DNA from: Martinezella tropici
Lineage (GTDB): Bacteria; Pseudomonadota; Alphaproteobacteria; Rhizobiales; Rhizobiaceae
Direction: 5' to 3'
Assembly (NCBI RefSeq): GCF_003287875.1
Contig: NZ_QMKK01000016.1
Coordinates: 1 to 64,000, forward strand
DNA length: 64,000 bases
Shown here: piece by piece, positions 25,190 to 34,472 of the stretch
How positions within the stretch are numbered: the stretch's first letter is position 1
Layout of the letters: each line of letters starts with the position of its first letter
Notes under the pieces: model-generated
What the model was told of the DNA's origin: nothing
What the model saw: the letters and a program-made list of their open reading frames with translations, nothing else
Databases searched by the model: none
Translations under genes and position numbers: made by a program

Positions 25190-25960
25190 ATGCGGCAGTT
25201 TTCGGCTTGTATCGAGTGGTTGTTTGCGCGCGACGGTGATGCTTTTGCCGATCGTATCCGGATGGCGTATGCGGCCGGGCTCGATGCGGTCGAGTTCTGG
25301 CGTTGGACGGACAAGGATCTCAATGCGATCGCCGCTGCCGCAGCCGAGACCGGCATTGCCGTCTCGAGCATCGTCGCCGAGCCGATGATCGCTCTCACGA
25401 ATCCGGCAAACAAGGAAGCATGGCTGAAGGGGTTGCGGGAGTCCGCTGCTGTCGCCCAACGTCTCGGCGCACCGGTTCTGATTGCGCAGGCCGGCGACGA
25501 TCTGCCGGAGTTTTCGCGTGCCGAGCAGCGGGCGGCCATCGTCGCTGCTCTCAGCGCCGGTGCCGATATTCTCGAAGGGTCCGCCGTCCGGCTCGGCGTC
25601 GAGCCGCTGAACACGAGGATAGACCATCCCGGCTATTATCTGTCCTCGACCATGGAAGGCCTCGATATCGTCGATGAGGTCGGTCGCCCGGAAATCGGCA
25701 TCGTCTACGATCTCTATCATTCGGCCGTCATGGGCGAGGATACGCGTGAGGTCGTCGGCGATCGCATCGACCGCATCGTCCATATCCATATCGCCGATCA
25801 TCCCGGCCGTAACGACCCCGGCACCGGCCATATCGATCTGGCGAAGCGGCTGGATTGGCTGTACGCCCAAGGCTATCGGGGCAGGGTGGGTCTGGAATAC
25901 AAGCCGGCGATGCAAGATCCGGCGGCCGTTCGCGCGGTCGTGAAATCGCTCGGCGGCTAG
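25190..25960 (+). CDS. Sugar phosphate isomerase/epimerase, hydroxypyruvate isomerase type
   Basis: A 256-residue TIM-barrel protein of the AP-endonuclease-2-like superfamily. The metal-binding residues are in GVEPLNTRIDHPGYY (Glu), IGIVYDLYHSAVMG (Asp, His) and GRVGLEYKP (final Glu). ATG at 25190 has GGAGGAGGA ahead; the ATG at 25172 does not. It follows the AraC regulator by 62 bp, so it may act on the sugar handled by the LacE-like operon. The stop codon shares its bases with the convergent copD stop (CTAG). Confidence 0.85.
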   Translation: MRQFSACIEWLFARDGDAFADRIRMAYAAGLDAVEFWRWTDKDLNAIAAAAAETGIAVSSIVAEPMIALTNPANKEAWLKGLRESAAVAQRLGAPVLIAQAGDDLPEFSRAEQRAAIVAALSAGADILEGSAVRLGVEPLNTRIDHPGYYLSSTMEGLDIVDEVGRPEIGIVYDLYHSAVMGEDTREVVGDRIDRIVHIHIADHPGRNDPGTGHIDLAKRLDWLYAQGYRGRVGLEYKPAMQDPAAVRAVVKSLGG

Positions 25961-26841
25961 ACCGGCTCCATCATGCCGAAGACGGCGACCAGCCCGATGA
26001 CGACAATGCCTATGACGATCTCTGCGATGCTTCCAAGCCGGAGCGCCTGCAGAGCGCGGCTATGGTTACGGCCGCTCCAGGGAACGAAGACATAGCGATT
26101 GACGATCGCCACCACCGCCATGACGGCGACCAGCGCGATCTTGATGGCAAGCAGCTTCTGATAGGGCGACGACCAGTCCGTCGGTAGCCGTTTCAGGATC
26201 AGCATCACGTTGACGACGCCGGAGATGATGACGAGCGCGACGGCGACATGCCCAGCACTGGAGAAACGACGCAGCGCTAGCAGCGCTTCCGCCCGGCAAT
26301 CCGCTCGGTCGAGAAGCCGCAGAATGGGGATCAGCGGCACGAGCGCTCCCAGCCAGCCGCCGGCGGTCAGCACGTGCAGGACATCGTTGGCACGATGCAC
26401 CTGCCGCAGCCAGCCTTCCAGCATCGAGGCGTGCCCGGTCAAGGAAAGGAAGGCAAGCCCCAGGCCCGAACCCAGCGCCAGCCCGCGCCGCCGCCAGCTT
26501 TCCGGCAGCAGGAAGGCGCCGGCCATGACTGCGGCCGCAACTGCCTGTGCCTGCCAGGCCAGGCCGACTGTGGTCTCGAAAAGCACGTCATGAATCATGC
26601 CGGCATCGAGCGCATCGCCCCATCCATTGCCGAGATTCGCCATGGTTATGGGGAGTGCCGCCAGCACCGTCACGGCCGTAATGGCGGTCGCTGCGACGAA
26701 CATCCTTGCGGACAGGCGCCAGACGGCGTCGGCCAGCGTTTTCGGCACGAGCAGGCAGAGATAGGCGCTCGCACCCCATAGAAGCACCAGCGACGCATCG
26801 TGAAGAAAGCGGCAGAGTTGGAGCGCTGTCGTCGGATCCAT
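25957..26841 (-). CDS. copD: CopD family copper-resistance membrane protein
   Basis: A 294-residue protein with eight hydrophobic segments, starting LCRFLHDASLVLLWGASAYLCLLVP. The conserved CopD elements FLSLTGHAS, HRANDVLHVLTAGGWLGALVPL, RFSSAGHVAVALVIISGVVN and LLAIKIALVAVMAVVAIVNRY hold the histidines thought to handle copper. CopC, the usual periplasmic partner, is not next to it. Role in copper uptake or tolerance follows from the family. Confidence 0.9.
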   Translation of the reverse strand: MDPTTALQLCRFLHDASLVLLWGASAYLCLLVPKTLADAVWRLSARMFVAATAITAVTVLAALPITMANLGNGWGDALDAGMIHDVLFETTVGLAWQAQAVAAAVMAGAFLLPESWRRRGLALGSGLGLAFLSLTGHASMLEGWLRQVHRANDVLHVLTAGGWLGALVPLIPILRLLDRADCRAEALLALRRFSSAGHVAVALVIISGVVNVMLILKRLPTDWSSPYQKLLAIKIALVAVMAVVAIVNRYVFVPWSGRNHSRALQALRLGSIAEIVIGIVVIGLVAVFGMMEPV

Positions 26842-27142
26842 CAGGGCTTCACGATAAGTTTACAGGCGCCATGAGTGCGAAGTTCCAGTTTGATGCGGTA
26901 TCGATTTCGCCGGCTTGGCGAGCGCGATAGGATTGCGGATACCCACTGTCAACTTTCTCCATGCATAAAGGCGCCATTCGGGACGCTTTGCCGCAAGGCA
27001 ATTCGCTATCGCAGGCCTTGGCCGATCACGATATCGAATCATGGGCGCGATTCTTGCTTTCTTGGCAAAGAATCGTCGCTTTTGAGTCCTTTTTGCAGAC
27101 ATAATTGGGGCGTTCCGGGGTGTGCGCTCGAAAGGCAGTTTC
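26842..27142. other. Intergenic region (301 bp)
   Basis: Divergent upstream region of copD and the phosphatase gene. A hairpin GATTCTT...AAGAATC lies at 27052-27075. AT-richer DNA near 27075-27105 probably holds the phosphatase promoter. No gene is seen. Confidence 0.5.
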
Positions 27143-27916
27143 ATGGCGGCATCTAGGATACGCGAAAAAATGGCCAGTGGCTTCGCTCATCGCCGGAGTC
27201 GCGAATGGCTCGAACATCTCGATATGCCCACCTACGTCATCGGCGATGTCCATGGCCGCTACGATCTCCTTAGCGCACTGGAGCGCAAGATTTTTGCAGA
27301 CGCGGCAGGGCTGCCGGGCCGAAAGCTCATAATCATGCTCGGCGATTTCATCGATCGCGGCCCAGCCTCGGCGCAGGTGGTCGGCCGCCTGATGGCGTCG
27401 CCGCCGAATGGCTTCGACCGCATCTGCTTGACGGGCAATCACGAGATGGCCATGCTCGCCTATATCGACGGCGAGATATCGCTCGATGATTGGGTGGCGC
27501 TCGGCGGCGATGCAACGCTCGCGTCCTATGGGGTGGATATCCAGAAATTGAGGGAGCGATATCCCAAGCAGAAGCAGCTCGATACTTTCATAAGGACTTG
27601 GCTGCCTGATGATCACGTCAATTTTCTGCGGCGCCTGCCGATCCTGCTGGACACGCCCGAGGTGCTGTTCGTTCATGCCGGCATCGATCCGGACAGACCG
27701 ATTTCCGAGCAGCAGGACGACGATCTTGTCTTCATCCGCTCGCGCTTCCACGACAGCGCGCAGCCGCTGCCGAAGTTGATCGTGCACGGCCATACACCGA
27801 TCCGGCAGGCCGAAGTCGATGGTCTCAGGCTCAATCTCGATACCGGCGCCTTTTATACGGGCCGTTTGAGCGCGGCCCGGCTGTGGCAGGGCCGCGTTCA
27901 CATTACCTCAACTTGA
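27143..27916 (+). CDS. PPP-family serine/threonine metallophosphatase
   Basis: A 257-residue phosphoesterase with all signature motifs: GDVHG (34-38), GDFIDRG (67-73), GNHE (98-101), and later FVHAG and VHGHTP supplying metal-binding histidines. It resembles bacterial PrpA/PrpB and diadenosine tetraphosphatase-like enzymes. A GTG at 27122 would add seven residues, but AAAGG is best placed for the ATG at 27143. The gene converges on gabD with only 8 bp between stops. Confidence 0.9.
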   Translation: MAASRIREKMASGFAHRRSREWLEHLDMPTYVIGDVHGRYDLLSALERKIFADAAGLPGRKLIIMLGDFIDRGPASAQVVGRLMASPPNGFDRICLTGNHEMAMLAYIDGEISLDDWVALGGDATLASYGVDIQKLRERYPKQKQLDTFIRTWLPDDHVNFLRRLPILLDTPEVLFVHAGIDPDRPISEQQDDDLVFIRSRFHDSAQPLPKLIVHGHTPIRQAEVDGLRLNLDTGAFYTGRLSAARLWQGRVHITST

Positions 27917-27924
27917 TGTGCGGG

Positions 27925-29406
27925 CTATAGATTGCCGATGCAGAGGTACTTCATTTCCAGATAGTCGTCGGCGCCATGGCGCGAGCCTTCGCGGCCGAGA
28001 CCCGATTGCTTGATGCCGCCGAACGGTGCCGTCTCCGCCGATATCAGGCCGGTATTGATGCCGACCATGCCATATTCCAGCGCTTCGGCGACGCGCCAGA
28101 CTTTCTTGAGGTCGCCAGCGAAGAAATAGGCGGCGAGGCCGAATTCGGTGTCGTTCGCCTGCGCGATGACATCCTCAACGGTGTCAAAGCGGAAGAGCGG
28201 CGCCACCGGGCCGAAGGTCTCCTCGCGGGCGACCTTCATGCTCCGGTCGACGCCGGTCAGGATGGTCGGCGCGAAGAAGGTGCCGGCACCTTCGATGCGC
28301 TTGCCGCCGACAACGATGCGGGCACCCTTCGAGACGGCATCCCGCACATGGTCTTCGGCCTTGGCGACACCCTGTTCGTCGATCAGCGGCCCGACTGATA
28401 CTCCCGCCTTGAAGCCGTCGCCGACAGAGAGTTCGCCCACCTTGGCTGCGAGTTTGGCGGCGAAGGCGTCATAGACGTTGGACTGGACATAGATGCGGTT
28501 GGCGCAGACGCAGGTCTGGCCGGCATTGCGGTATTTCGAAGCCATCGCCCCTTCGACGGCGGCGTCGAGGTCGGCGTCGTCGAAGACGATGAAGGGCGCA
28601 TTGCCGCCGAGCTCGAGGCTGACCTTCTTGATCTGGTCGGCGCACTGGCGCATCAGGATGCGGCCAACCTCCGTCGAGCCGGTGAAACTGATCTTGCGCA
28701 CCTTCGGATTGCCGCAGAGCTCGCGGCCGATCGCCGGCCCGTCGAGGCCGACGATGATGTTGAGAACGCCGGCAGGAACGCCCGCCTCTTCGGCAAGCAC
28801 GGCAAGCGCGATCGCCGTCAGCGGCGTCTGCTCGGCAGGCTTCGAGACGACGGTGCAGCCGACGGCAAGGGCCGGCGCGATCTTGCGAGCAATCATGGCC
28901 GCCGGGAAGTTCCACGGCGTGATCGTGCCGACGACGCCGACCGGCTGCTTGATGACGACCATGCGCTTGTCGTTCGAGGGGGCGGGAATGGTTTCGCCGT
29001 AGATGCGCTTGGCTTCTTCCGCATACCATTCGACATAGGAGGCGGCGTAGAGGATCTCGCCTTTCGCTTCCGGCAGCGGCTTGCCCATTTCGGCCGTCAG
29101 GATTGCGGCTAGCTCGTCGGCATTGGCGACCATAAGGTCGAACCATTTGCGTAAGATTGCGGCCCGTTCCTTGGCCGGCCGGGCGGCCCAGGCGGCTTGC
29201 GCGGCATAGGCGGCGTCGATGGCGGCCGTCGTTTCGGCAGCACCCATATCCGGCAGCGAGGCAAGCACTTCGCCGGTCGCGGGATTGATGACATCGAAAG
29301 TCTTCGTCGCCCCGCCGCCGGCCCAGGCGCCGTTGATATAGCCGGCGGCGCGCAGGAGGCGCGAGGAGAAGGGAACATGCTTGGTCATTGCTGTTGTAAA
29401 GGACAT
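27925..29406 (-). CDS. gabD: Succinate-semialdehyde dehydrogenase (NADP+)
   Basis: A 493-residue aldehyde dehydrogenase, second enzyme of the GABA route: it oxidises succinate semialdehyde to succinate. General base E265 (LELGGNAP) and nucleophile C299 (GQTCVCANR) are present, as are PWNFP (165-169) and FTGSTEVGR (241-249). The start at 29406 has GGAG ahead; the frame runs on to 29454. It lies 72 bp after gabT. Confidence 0.95.
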   Translation of the reverse strand: MSFTTAMTKHVPFSSRLLRAAGYINGAWAGGGATKTFDVINPATGEVLASLPDMGAAETTAAIDAAYAAQAAWAARPAKERAAILRKWFDLMVANADELAAILTAEMGKPLPEAKGEILYAASYVEWYAEEAKRIYGETIPAPSNDKRMVVIKQPVGVVGTITPWNFPAAMIARKIAPALAVGCTVVSKPAEQTPLTAIALAVLAEEAGVPAGVLNIIVGLDGPAIGRELCGNPKVRKISFTGSTEVGRILMRQCADQIKKVSLELGGNAPFIVFDDADLDAAVEGAMASKYRNAGQTCVCANRIYVQSNVYDAFAAKLAAKVGELSVGDGFKAGVSVGPLIDEQGVAKAEDHVRDAVSKGARIVVGGKRIEGAGTFFAPTILTGVDRSMKVAREETFGPVAPLFRFDTVEDVIAQANDTEFGLAAYFFAGDLKKVWRVAEALEYGMVGINTGLISAETAPFGGIKQSGLGREGSRHGADDYLEMKYLCIGNL

Positions 29407-29478
29407 GGTCTGCACTCCGACAGGTTTCGCCCGGCAGGGCGCACGGACGGACAAATGAGAAAATGCTGATGGCGACGA

Positions 29479-30750
29479 TCAGCGGGAAACGCTCGCCTCG
29501 ATCAGCGATGCCTCGAGAATGTCGAGCGCTTCGCTGAAGACGCCGTCCTGAATAGTGATCGGCGACAGGAAGCGGATGACATTGCCATAGACACCGCAGG
29601 TGAGCAGGATCAGCCCCTTGTCGAGGGCGATCAGCCGTACCTTGTTGGCGAAATCCGCGCTCGGCAGCTTAGTCGCCGCGTCGTTGAATTCCACGGCATT
29701 CATGAAGCCGGGACCGCGGATATCGGCGATTTCGGGCACCTTGTCGCGCAGCGATTCCAGCCGCTGTTTCAGGCGCGAGCCGAGCTGGTTGGCGCGGTCG
29801 CACAGGCCTTCGTCGGCGATGATGTCGAGCACCGCATGGGATGCGGCGATGCCGAGCGGATTGCCGCCATAGGTGCCGCCGAGGCCGCCTGGAGCGGGTG
29901 CATCCATGATCTCGGCGCGGCCAGTGACGGCGGCAAGCGGGAAGCCGCCGGCAAGGCTCTTTGCCATGGTAACGAGATCGGCCGCCACCTCGTGGTGATC
30001 CATCGCAAACATTTTGCCGGTGCGCGCAAAGCCGGTCTGTACCTCGTCGGCAATCAGGAGAATGCCGTGCTGGTCGCAGATCTCGCGCAACGCCTTCATG
30101 AAGGTTGAGGGCGCCGGATAGAAACCGCCTTCGCCCTGTACGGGTTCGAGGATGATTGCGGCCACGCGCTGCGGATCGACATCGGCGGCAAAGAGCTTCT
30201 TCAGCGCCGCTAGCGACTGTTCGACACTGATGCCGTGCAGCGGTACCGGGAAGGGCGCATGGAAGACGTCACCCGGCATCGGGCCGAAGCCGATCTTGTA
30301 GGGCGCGACCTTGCCGGTCAGCGCCATACCCATGAAGGTGCGGCCGTGGAAACCGCCACCGAAAGCGACGATCGCGGAGCGGCCGGTAGCGGCACGGGCG
30401 ATCTTGACGGCGTTTTCGACCGCTTCGGCACCCGTCGTCACGAAAATCGTCTTCTTGGCGAAATCGCCGGGGACGATCGCGTTCAGCCGCTCGGCAAGAT
30501 GCACATAGCTCTCATAAGGCACGACCTGGTGGCAGGTATGCGTGAAGCGGTCGAGCTGTTCCTTGACGGCGGCGATGACGCGGGGATGCCGATGGCCGGT
30601 ATTCACCACGGCGATGCCGGAGGCAAAGTCGATATAGCGATTACCTTCCTTGTCCCAGATTTCGGCGTTTTCGGCGCGATCTGCATAGATCTGCGTCGTC
30701 ATGCCGACGCCGCGGGAAATGGCGGCGTTCTTCCGCTCGGTTAAAGTCAT
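29479..30750 (-). CDS. gabT: 4-aminobutyrate aminotransferase
   Basis: A 423-residue class III aminotransferase. It moves the amino group of GABA to 2-oxoglutarate. The PLP lysine is K264 (MAKSLAGGFP) and D235 (IADEVQTG) supports the cofactor ring. The start at 30750 (MTLTERKN) has GGGAGC ahead; the upstream 42 codons of open frame cover the regulatory palindrome. gabT-gabD form one unit, read away from the MerR-XRE-cupin regulator. Confidence 0.95.
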   Translation of the reverse strand: MTLTERKNAAISRGVGMTTQIYADRAENAEIWDKEGNRYIDFASGIAVVNTGHRHPRVIAAVKEQLDRFTHTCHQVVPYESYVHLAERLNAIVPGDFAKKTIFVTTGAEAVENAVKIARAATGRSAIVAFGGGFHGRTFMGMALTGKVAPYKIGFGPMPGDVFHAPFPVPLHGISVEQSLAALKKLFAADVDPQRVAAIILEPVQGEGGFYPAPSTFMKALREICDQHGILLIADEVQTGFARTGKMFAMDHHEVAADLVTMAKSLAGGFPLAAVTGRAEIMDAPAPGGLGGTYGGNPLGIAASHAVLDIIADEGLCDRANQLGSRLKQRLESLRDKVPEIADIRGPGFMNAVEFNDAATKLPSADFANKVRLIALDKGLILLTCGVYGNVIRFLSPITIQDGVFSEALDILEASLIEASVSR

Positions 30751-30784
30751 CGCAGTCGCTCCCAGTAAGCTGTTTCGAATTATC

Positions 30785-30835
30785 TTGCAGAAGTTCTGCA
30801 ATTTATTTAGAAAACTCCTACATTTTTCCTGCAAG
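30785..30835. promoter_or_regulatory. Palindrome TTGCAGAA-G-TTCTGCAA plus half site upstream of gabT
   Basis: A perfect 17-bp palindrome at 30785-30801 and a related half site TTCCTGCAAG at 30826-30835, both in the gabT/regulator intergenic region. Ideal candidates for binding by the regulator encoded at 30971. Confidence 0.65.
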
Positions 30836-30970
30836 ATTTCAAGCGGGATTTTGTGCGACTGGCAAGAAGGCGCCAAAGGCTCTCATGCAGCGTCGTGCAT
30901 TTTTAAGGCGCGTTAAGGCGCTTCATCCATGCTAGACGGGTCGACAGACAAGGGATCAGGGAAATTGGCA

Positions 30971-31801
30971 ATGAGCAGCATCGAGCCCGAGCGCTACCCC
31001 GTGCGCTATAAGGTGGCGGAAGCGGCGCGTCTTGCCGGCGTATCGGCCTCCACGCTGCGGTTATGGGAAAGCCAGGGGCTTGTCGTGCCCTTTCGCTCCG
31101 AGACCGGGCACCGTCAGTATAGCGCCGAAGACGTGGCGCGCCTGAAGCGCATTGCATGGTTTCGGGCGGAGCGCGGTCTCAATCCGGCTGCGATTCGCGA
31201 GGCACTGGAGGCGGAAGAGGGTGGCGCAGCGAGCCTGGAGAATGGCGAGCAATCGGCATCCTCGGAGATCGGCCGCAGGCTTCGCTCGCTGCGCCATGCC
31301 GCCGGTAAGACGCTGGAGCAGGTCGCCGCCGATATGGGCATGACGTCGTCGACGCTCTCGACCCTGGAGCGCACCTCTCAGGGCGTCAGCTTCAAGACCC
31401 TCCATGACCTGGCGGAGTACTACGGAACGACGGTGTCACGCCTTTCGGGCGAGGAGCGCGAGGATGTTCCGGCACTCATCCGATCCGGCGAATGGCGTGC
31501 CTGGCCGGAGACGACGCCGGGCGTCACCGTCCAGCTGCTTGCCGAAGGTAGGAGGATGATGGATTGCCATCGCTTCGTGCTTGCGCCGGGCGCGGCGAGC
31601 GAGGGCGCTTATCGACACGAGGGCGAGGAGTTCATCCATGTCCTTGCCGGGCGTTTGGAACTGGTGCTCGACAGCAACCAGTTTTTCGATCTGTTGCCCG
31701 GCGATTCCCTTTATTTCGAAAGCCGCCGCTATCATTCCTGGCGCAATCGCCACGATGGCGAGACCATATTGCTCTGGATCAACACGCCGCCGACATTTTG
31801 A
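30971..31801 (+). CDS. Three-domain regulator: MerR HTH - XRE HTH - cupin
   Basis: A 276-residue protein. Residues 11-80 are a MerR winged helix (KVAEAARLAGVSASTLRLWESQG, then GHRQYSAEDV). Residues 100-160 are an XRE helix-turn-helix (LRSLRHAAGKTLEQVAADMGMTSSTLSTLE). Residues 195-270 are a cupin (HEGEEFIHVLAGRLEL, LPGDSLYFESRRYHSWRN). XRE-cupin proteins such as PuuR regulate polyamine and GABA genes; the added MerR domain is less common. Divergent from gabTD with a palindrome between them, so it very likely controls GABA use. AGGGAA precedes 30971; an ATG at 30929 has none. Confidence 0.88.
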   Translation: MSSIEPERYPVRYKVAEAARLAGVSASTLRLWESQGLVVPFRSETGHRQYSAEDVARLKRIAWFRAERGLNPAAIREALEAEEGGAASLENGEQSASSEIGRRLRSLRHAAGKTLEQVAADMGMTSSTLSTLERTSQGVSFKTLHDLAEYYGTTVSRLSGEEREDVPALIRSGEWRAWPETTPGVTVQLLAEGRRMMDCHRFVLAPGAASEGAYRHEGEEFIHVLAGRLELVLDSNQFFDLLPGDSLYFESRRYHSWRNRHDGETILLWINTPPTF

Positions 31802-31896
31802 ACGGCGCCTGCATCGTTATCCGGTATCGTTATCGCCTCGTCTGTTCTATAGAACGGACGAAAAGCGAATTTCGAATACAGCGCCGGGAGAATTTC

Positions 31897-32523
31897 ATGG
31901 CTGCCACCATCCGCTATCACGAAGGTGATATTTCCGCCGAAGATGCCGCCCGCTACACCGGCGCCATAGCCATCGACACCGAAACCCTCGGCCTCATTCC
32001 GCGCCGCGACCGTCTTTGCGTCGTACAGCTTTCGTCGGGTGACGGCACTGCTGATGTCATCCGCATTGCCGCCGGCCAGAAGCAGGCACCCAACCTCGTC
32101 GCCATGCTTGCCGATCCTGCTCGGCAGAAGATCTTTCATTATGGCCGCTTCGACATTGCTGTCCTGTTCCATACGTTCGGCGTCACCACTACGCCGGTCT
32201 TCTGCACCAAGATCGCCTCGCGCCTGTGCCGCACCTATACCGACCGCCACGGCCTGAAGGATAATCTCAAGGAGATGCTCGACGTCGATATCTCCAAGGC
32301 ACAGCAATCCTCCGATTGGGCCGCGGAAACGCTGTCACCGGCGCAGCTCGAATATGCGGCTTCCGACGTTCTCTATCTACATGCGCTTCGCGACAAGCTG
32401 ACGGAACGGCTGCTGCGCGACGGCCGCATGGACTATGCGGATGATTGCTTTGCCTTCCTTCCGACCCGCGCCAAGCTCGATCTCCTCGGCTGGGAAGAAG
32501 CCGATATCTTCGCACACAGCTGA
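31897..32523 (+). CDS. rnd: Ribonuclease D-type 3'-5' exonuclease
   Basis: A 208-residue DEDDy exonuclease. Motif I is AIDTETLGL, motif II FHYGRFDIAVL, motif III YAASDVLYL with the catalytic Tyr. It lacks the HRDC domains of E. coli RNase D, as is usual for short alphaproteobacterial forms. It trims 3' ends of tRNA and other stable RNA. GGGAG precedes the ATG. Confidence 0.92.
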   Translation: MAATIRYHEGDISAEDAARYTGAIAIDTETLGLIPRRDRLCVVQLSSGDGTADVIRIAAGQKQAPNLVAMLADPARQKIFHYGRFDIAVLFHTFGVTTTPVFCTKIASRLCRTYTDRHGLKDNLKEMLDVDISKAQQSSDWAAETLSPAQLEYAASDVLYLHALRDKLTERLLRDGRMDYADDCFAFLPTRAKLDLLGWEEADIFAHS

Positions 32524-32552
32524 TCGCCTCGTTCCGCGGGAGAAATATCCAC

Positions 32553-32587
32553 AGGCCAGTGCCGTGAAAGCGGCATTGGCCTTTTTT
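32553..32587 (+). terminator. Intrinsic terminator of rnd
   Basis: AGGCCAGTGCCG and CGGCATTGGCCT pair with one G-T/A offset around TGAAAG, followed by a run of six T. Confidence 0.88.
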
Positions 32588-32777
32588 ATTTAGCAATCTG
32601 TTAAGAAACGGGCTGCTATCTTTCCATATGGCTTCCAGTCCGACGCGTTCGCGTTTCGCTCTTCCGGTTATCCCGGTGCTCGAAGACCCACCGGCCGCAT
32701 GAGCGGACCCTGATTGAACCTGCCTCCGCTTCCATCGTCGCATTGCCAGACAGATTTGCCAGACAAAGGAGCATGTC

Positions 32778-34472
32778 ATGTTGCTTCCCGTTGGTGCCGT
32801 GTCCGCCGTGGGTGCGCCCATAGAAAAGCCGATAGTTGCGACAGCGGAGACCTCCGGGCTCCAGACTGCTGCGACGCCGCTGGCCGTTCTATCGAGCACG
32901 ATCAATGCCAGCGTCGAGGGCAAGCTGAACATGCTCCTGGTTGCGGCCCGCGAGCGGATGCTCGATAGCCTCCTGTCCGCTATCGATGCCGCGAGTCAGG
33001 TGGTGAACGTTTCACGTGAACCGGGCGAGAACAATGCCGCCTATGCGCAGCGCGTTGCCGCCGGGATCCGCAGCCTGACGCCACAACAGCTCGTCGTCGC
33101 CCAACAGCGAATGGATACGCAGATGAACATGCGGGTGCCACTGCCGCTTCTGGCCGAGGCGCTGGAGGATCCGGAGACCCCGCACGCGATCCAGCTGGCT
33201 CTCAGCCTGGAGCCGGCGTCAGCCGCCGAACCCGACGCGGTGCTGAAGGCCGTCGTCAATTCCTACGGCCAGAATGCCGGCAGGACGGAAGCGCCGGTCC
33301 CGCAGGCGCCAGCCTCAACCCCGCTGCAGCGAGCGGCCGATCTGGCCACCCTGGCAACGGCCCTTGCGGCCGCCGCAGAAGAGCCGTTGCTTCCCACGCC
33401 CACGCCCACGCCCACGCCCACGCCCACGCCCACGCCCACGCCCACGCCCATCGCATCGGCAGCGCAGCCCGCGGCCCCGTCGGCATTCGCGCCGGTGCAG
33501 ACGCCGGAACAGGGTGCTCCCACACAAGCCGCACCTCCCACGCAAGCCGCACCGGCTGCAGCTCAGACGGTTCCGGTCCAGACGTCCGCGCAAAGCGCAA
33601 CGCCGTCTGCCCCGCAAGCTGCCGCTATCGGCAGCGTTGCCGCCGGTGCGCACCCGGCTGCTTCGCAGCTTGCGTCCCTTGTCGACGATCTTGCCGTGGT
33701 AGCACTGCTGACCGCGATCGGTGACGAAGCCGAACTTCCGACCGAAATCGCCTTGATCAGATCGCCGCTGACGCCGCCGTCGGTGCCGCGTGATATCCAG
33801 CAGATTCAAGCCGATATCAAGCAGGGGCTGCAGGTCGTCATCGACCCGCCCGCGATGGCGACCAGTTCCGACCTTGAGCAGATCATCAGCAATCCTGCGT
33901 CCTCGGTCGAGAAGATCATCGCACAGGCGCTGACGGCCAATGCGGCAATGCCACCGCCATCACAGCCGGCCGTCGTCAACGAGAACGCGAGAAGCCTGGC
34001 CTCGGCCGTGCCGGTATCGTTGACGGATCAGCTCGACGCGCCTGCCGCCGCGCTCCCCGGCAGCCCGCAGCCGTCGTCCGCAGCGCCGATGGGAATGTAC
34101 GAGGCTGCGGAGCAGACGGGATTATCCGCACCCCTGCCGCTCGGCGTTCCCTTTGTGGTGGCGAACTATTTGCCCGCCGATGTCCCAGTCAAAACCGGCG
34201 AATCGAAACTGCTCAACCGCGTCGATCCCGTCGACGACGAAGAAGGCGGCGGCGCCCGGGACGAAGAGACGGCGCATCAGCAGGATCAAGACGAAGCTCA
34301 AGCGGAAGAAGCGTCGCAGAAAGCTGAAGAGACTTCCGACGAAGCAGACGCGGGGCTTCCGCCTCCTCTTGACGAGGCCGCGCCGGATCACCTTGCCTTG
34401 CCGCAGCCGTCACGCGATCCGCTGCACGATCACGCCTTCGATTTCTATCGGCGCATGGTGGCGTGGGAATAA
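32778..34472 (+). CDS. Pro/Ala-rich hypothetical protein with PT repeats
   Basis: A 564-residue protein that I do not recognise. Residues 1-155 are helical (SLLSAIDAASQVVNVSREPG, AYAQRVAAGIRSLTPQQLV); 170-290 are low-complexity Pro/Ala/Gln with nine Pro-Thr repeats; 300-450 alternate short helices and Pro-rich links; 480-530 are strongly acidic; the end is DHAFDFYRRMVAWE. There is no signal peptide or membrane span. The layout recalls flagellar hook-length or scaffold proteins but no such domain is clear. AGGAG at 32769 is close before the ATG. Confidence 0.72.
   Translation: MLLPVGAVSAVGAPIEKPIVATAETSGLQTAATPLAVLSSTINASVEGKLNMLLVAARERMLDSLLSAIDAASQVVNVSREPGENNAAYAQRVAAGIRSLTPQQLVVAQQRMDTQMNMRVPLPLLAEALEDPETPHAIQLALSLEPASAAEPDAVLKAVVNSYGQNAGRTEAPVPQAPASTPLQRAADLATLATALAAAAEEPLLPTPTPTPTPTPTPTPTPTPIASAAQPAAPSAFAPVQTPEQGAPTQAAPPTQAAPAAAQTVPVQTSAQSATPSAPQAAAIGSVAAGAHPAASQLASLVDDLAVVALLTAIGDEAELPTEIALIRSPLTPPSVPRDIQQIQADIKQGLQVVIDPPAMATSSDLEQIISNPASSVEKIIAQALTANAAMPPPSQPAVVNENARSLASAVPVSLTDQLDAPAAALPGSPQPSSAAPMGMYEAAEQTGLSAPLPLGVPFVVANYLPADVPVKTGESKLLNRVDPVDDEEGGGARDEETAHQQDQDEAQAEEASQKAEETSDEADAGLPPPLDEAAPDHLALPQPSRDPLHDHAFDFYRRMVAWE
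33393..33446 (+). repeat. Nine copies of CCCACG within a coding region
   Basis: Perfect 6-bp tandem repeats that encode Pro-Thr, followed by one altered unit (CCCATC). A change of copy number keeps the reading frame. Confidence 0.95.

Noticed and set aside
33315..33809. Minus-strand frames with Gly/Val or Arg/Gly repeats
   Set aside because: They are the reverse reading of the CCCACG hexanucleotide tract in the Pro-rich gene.
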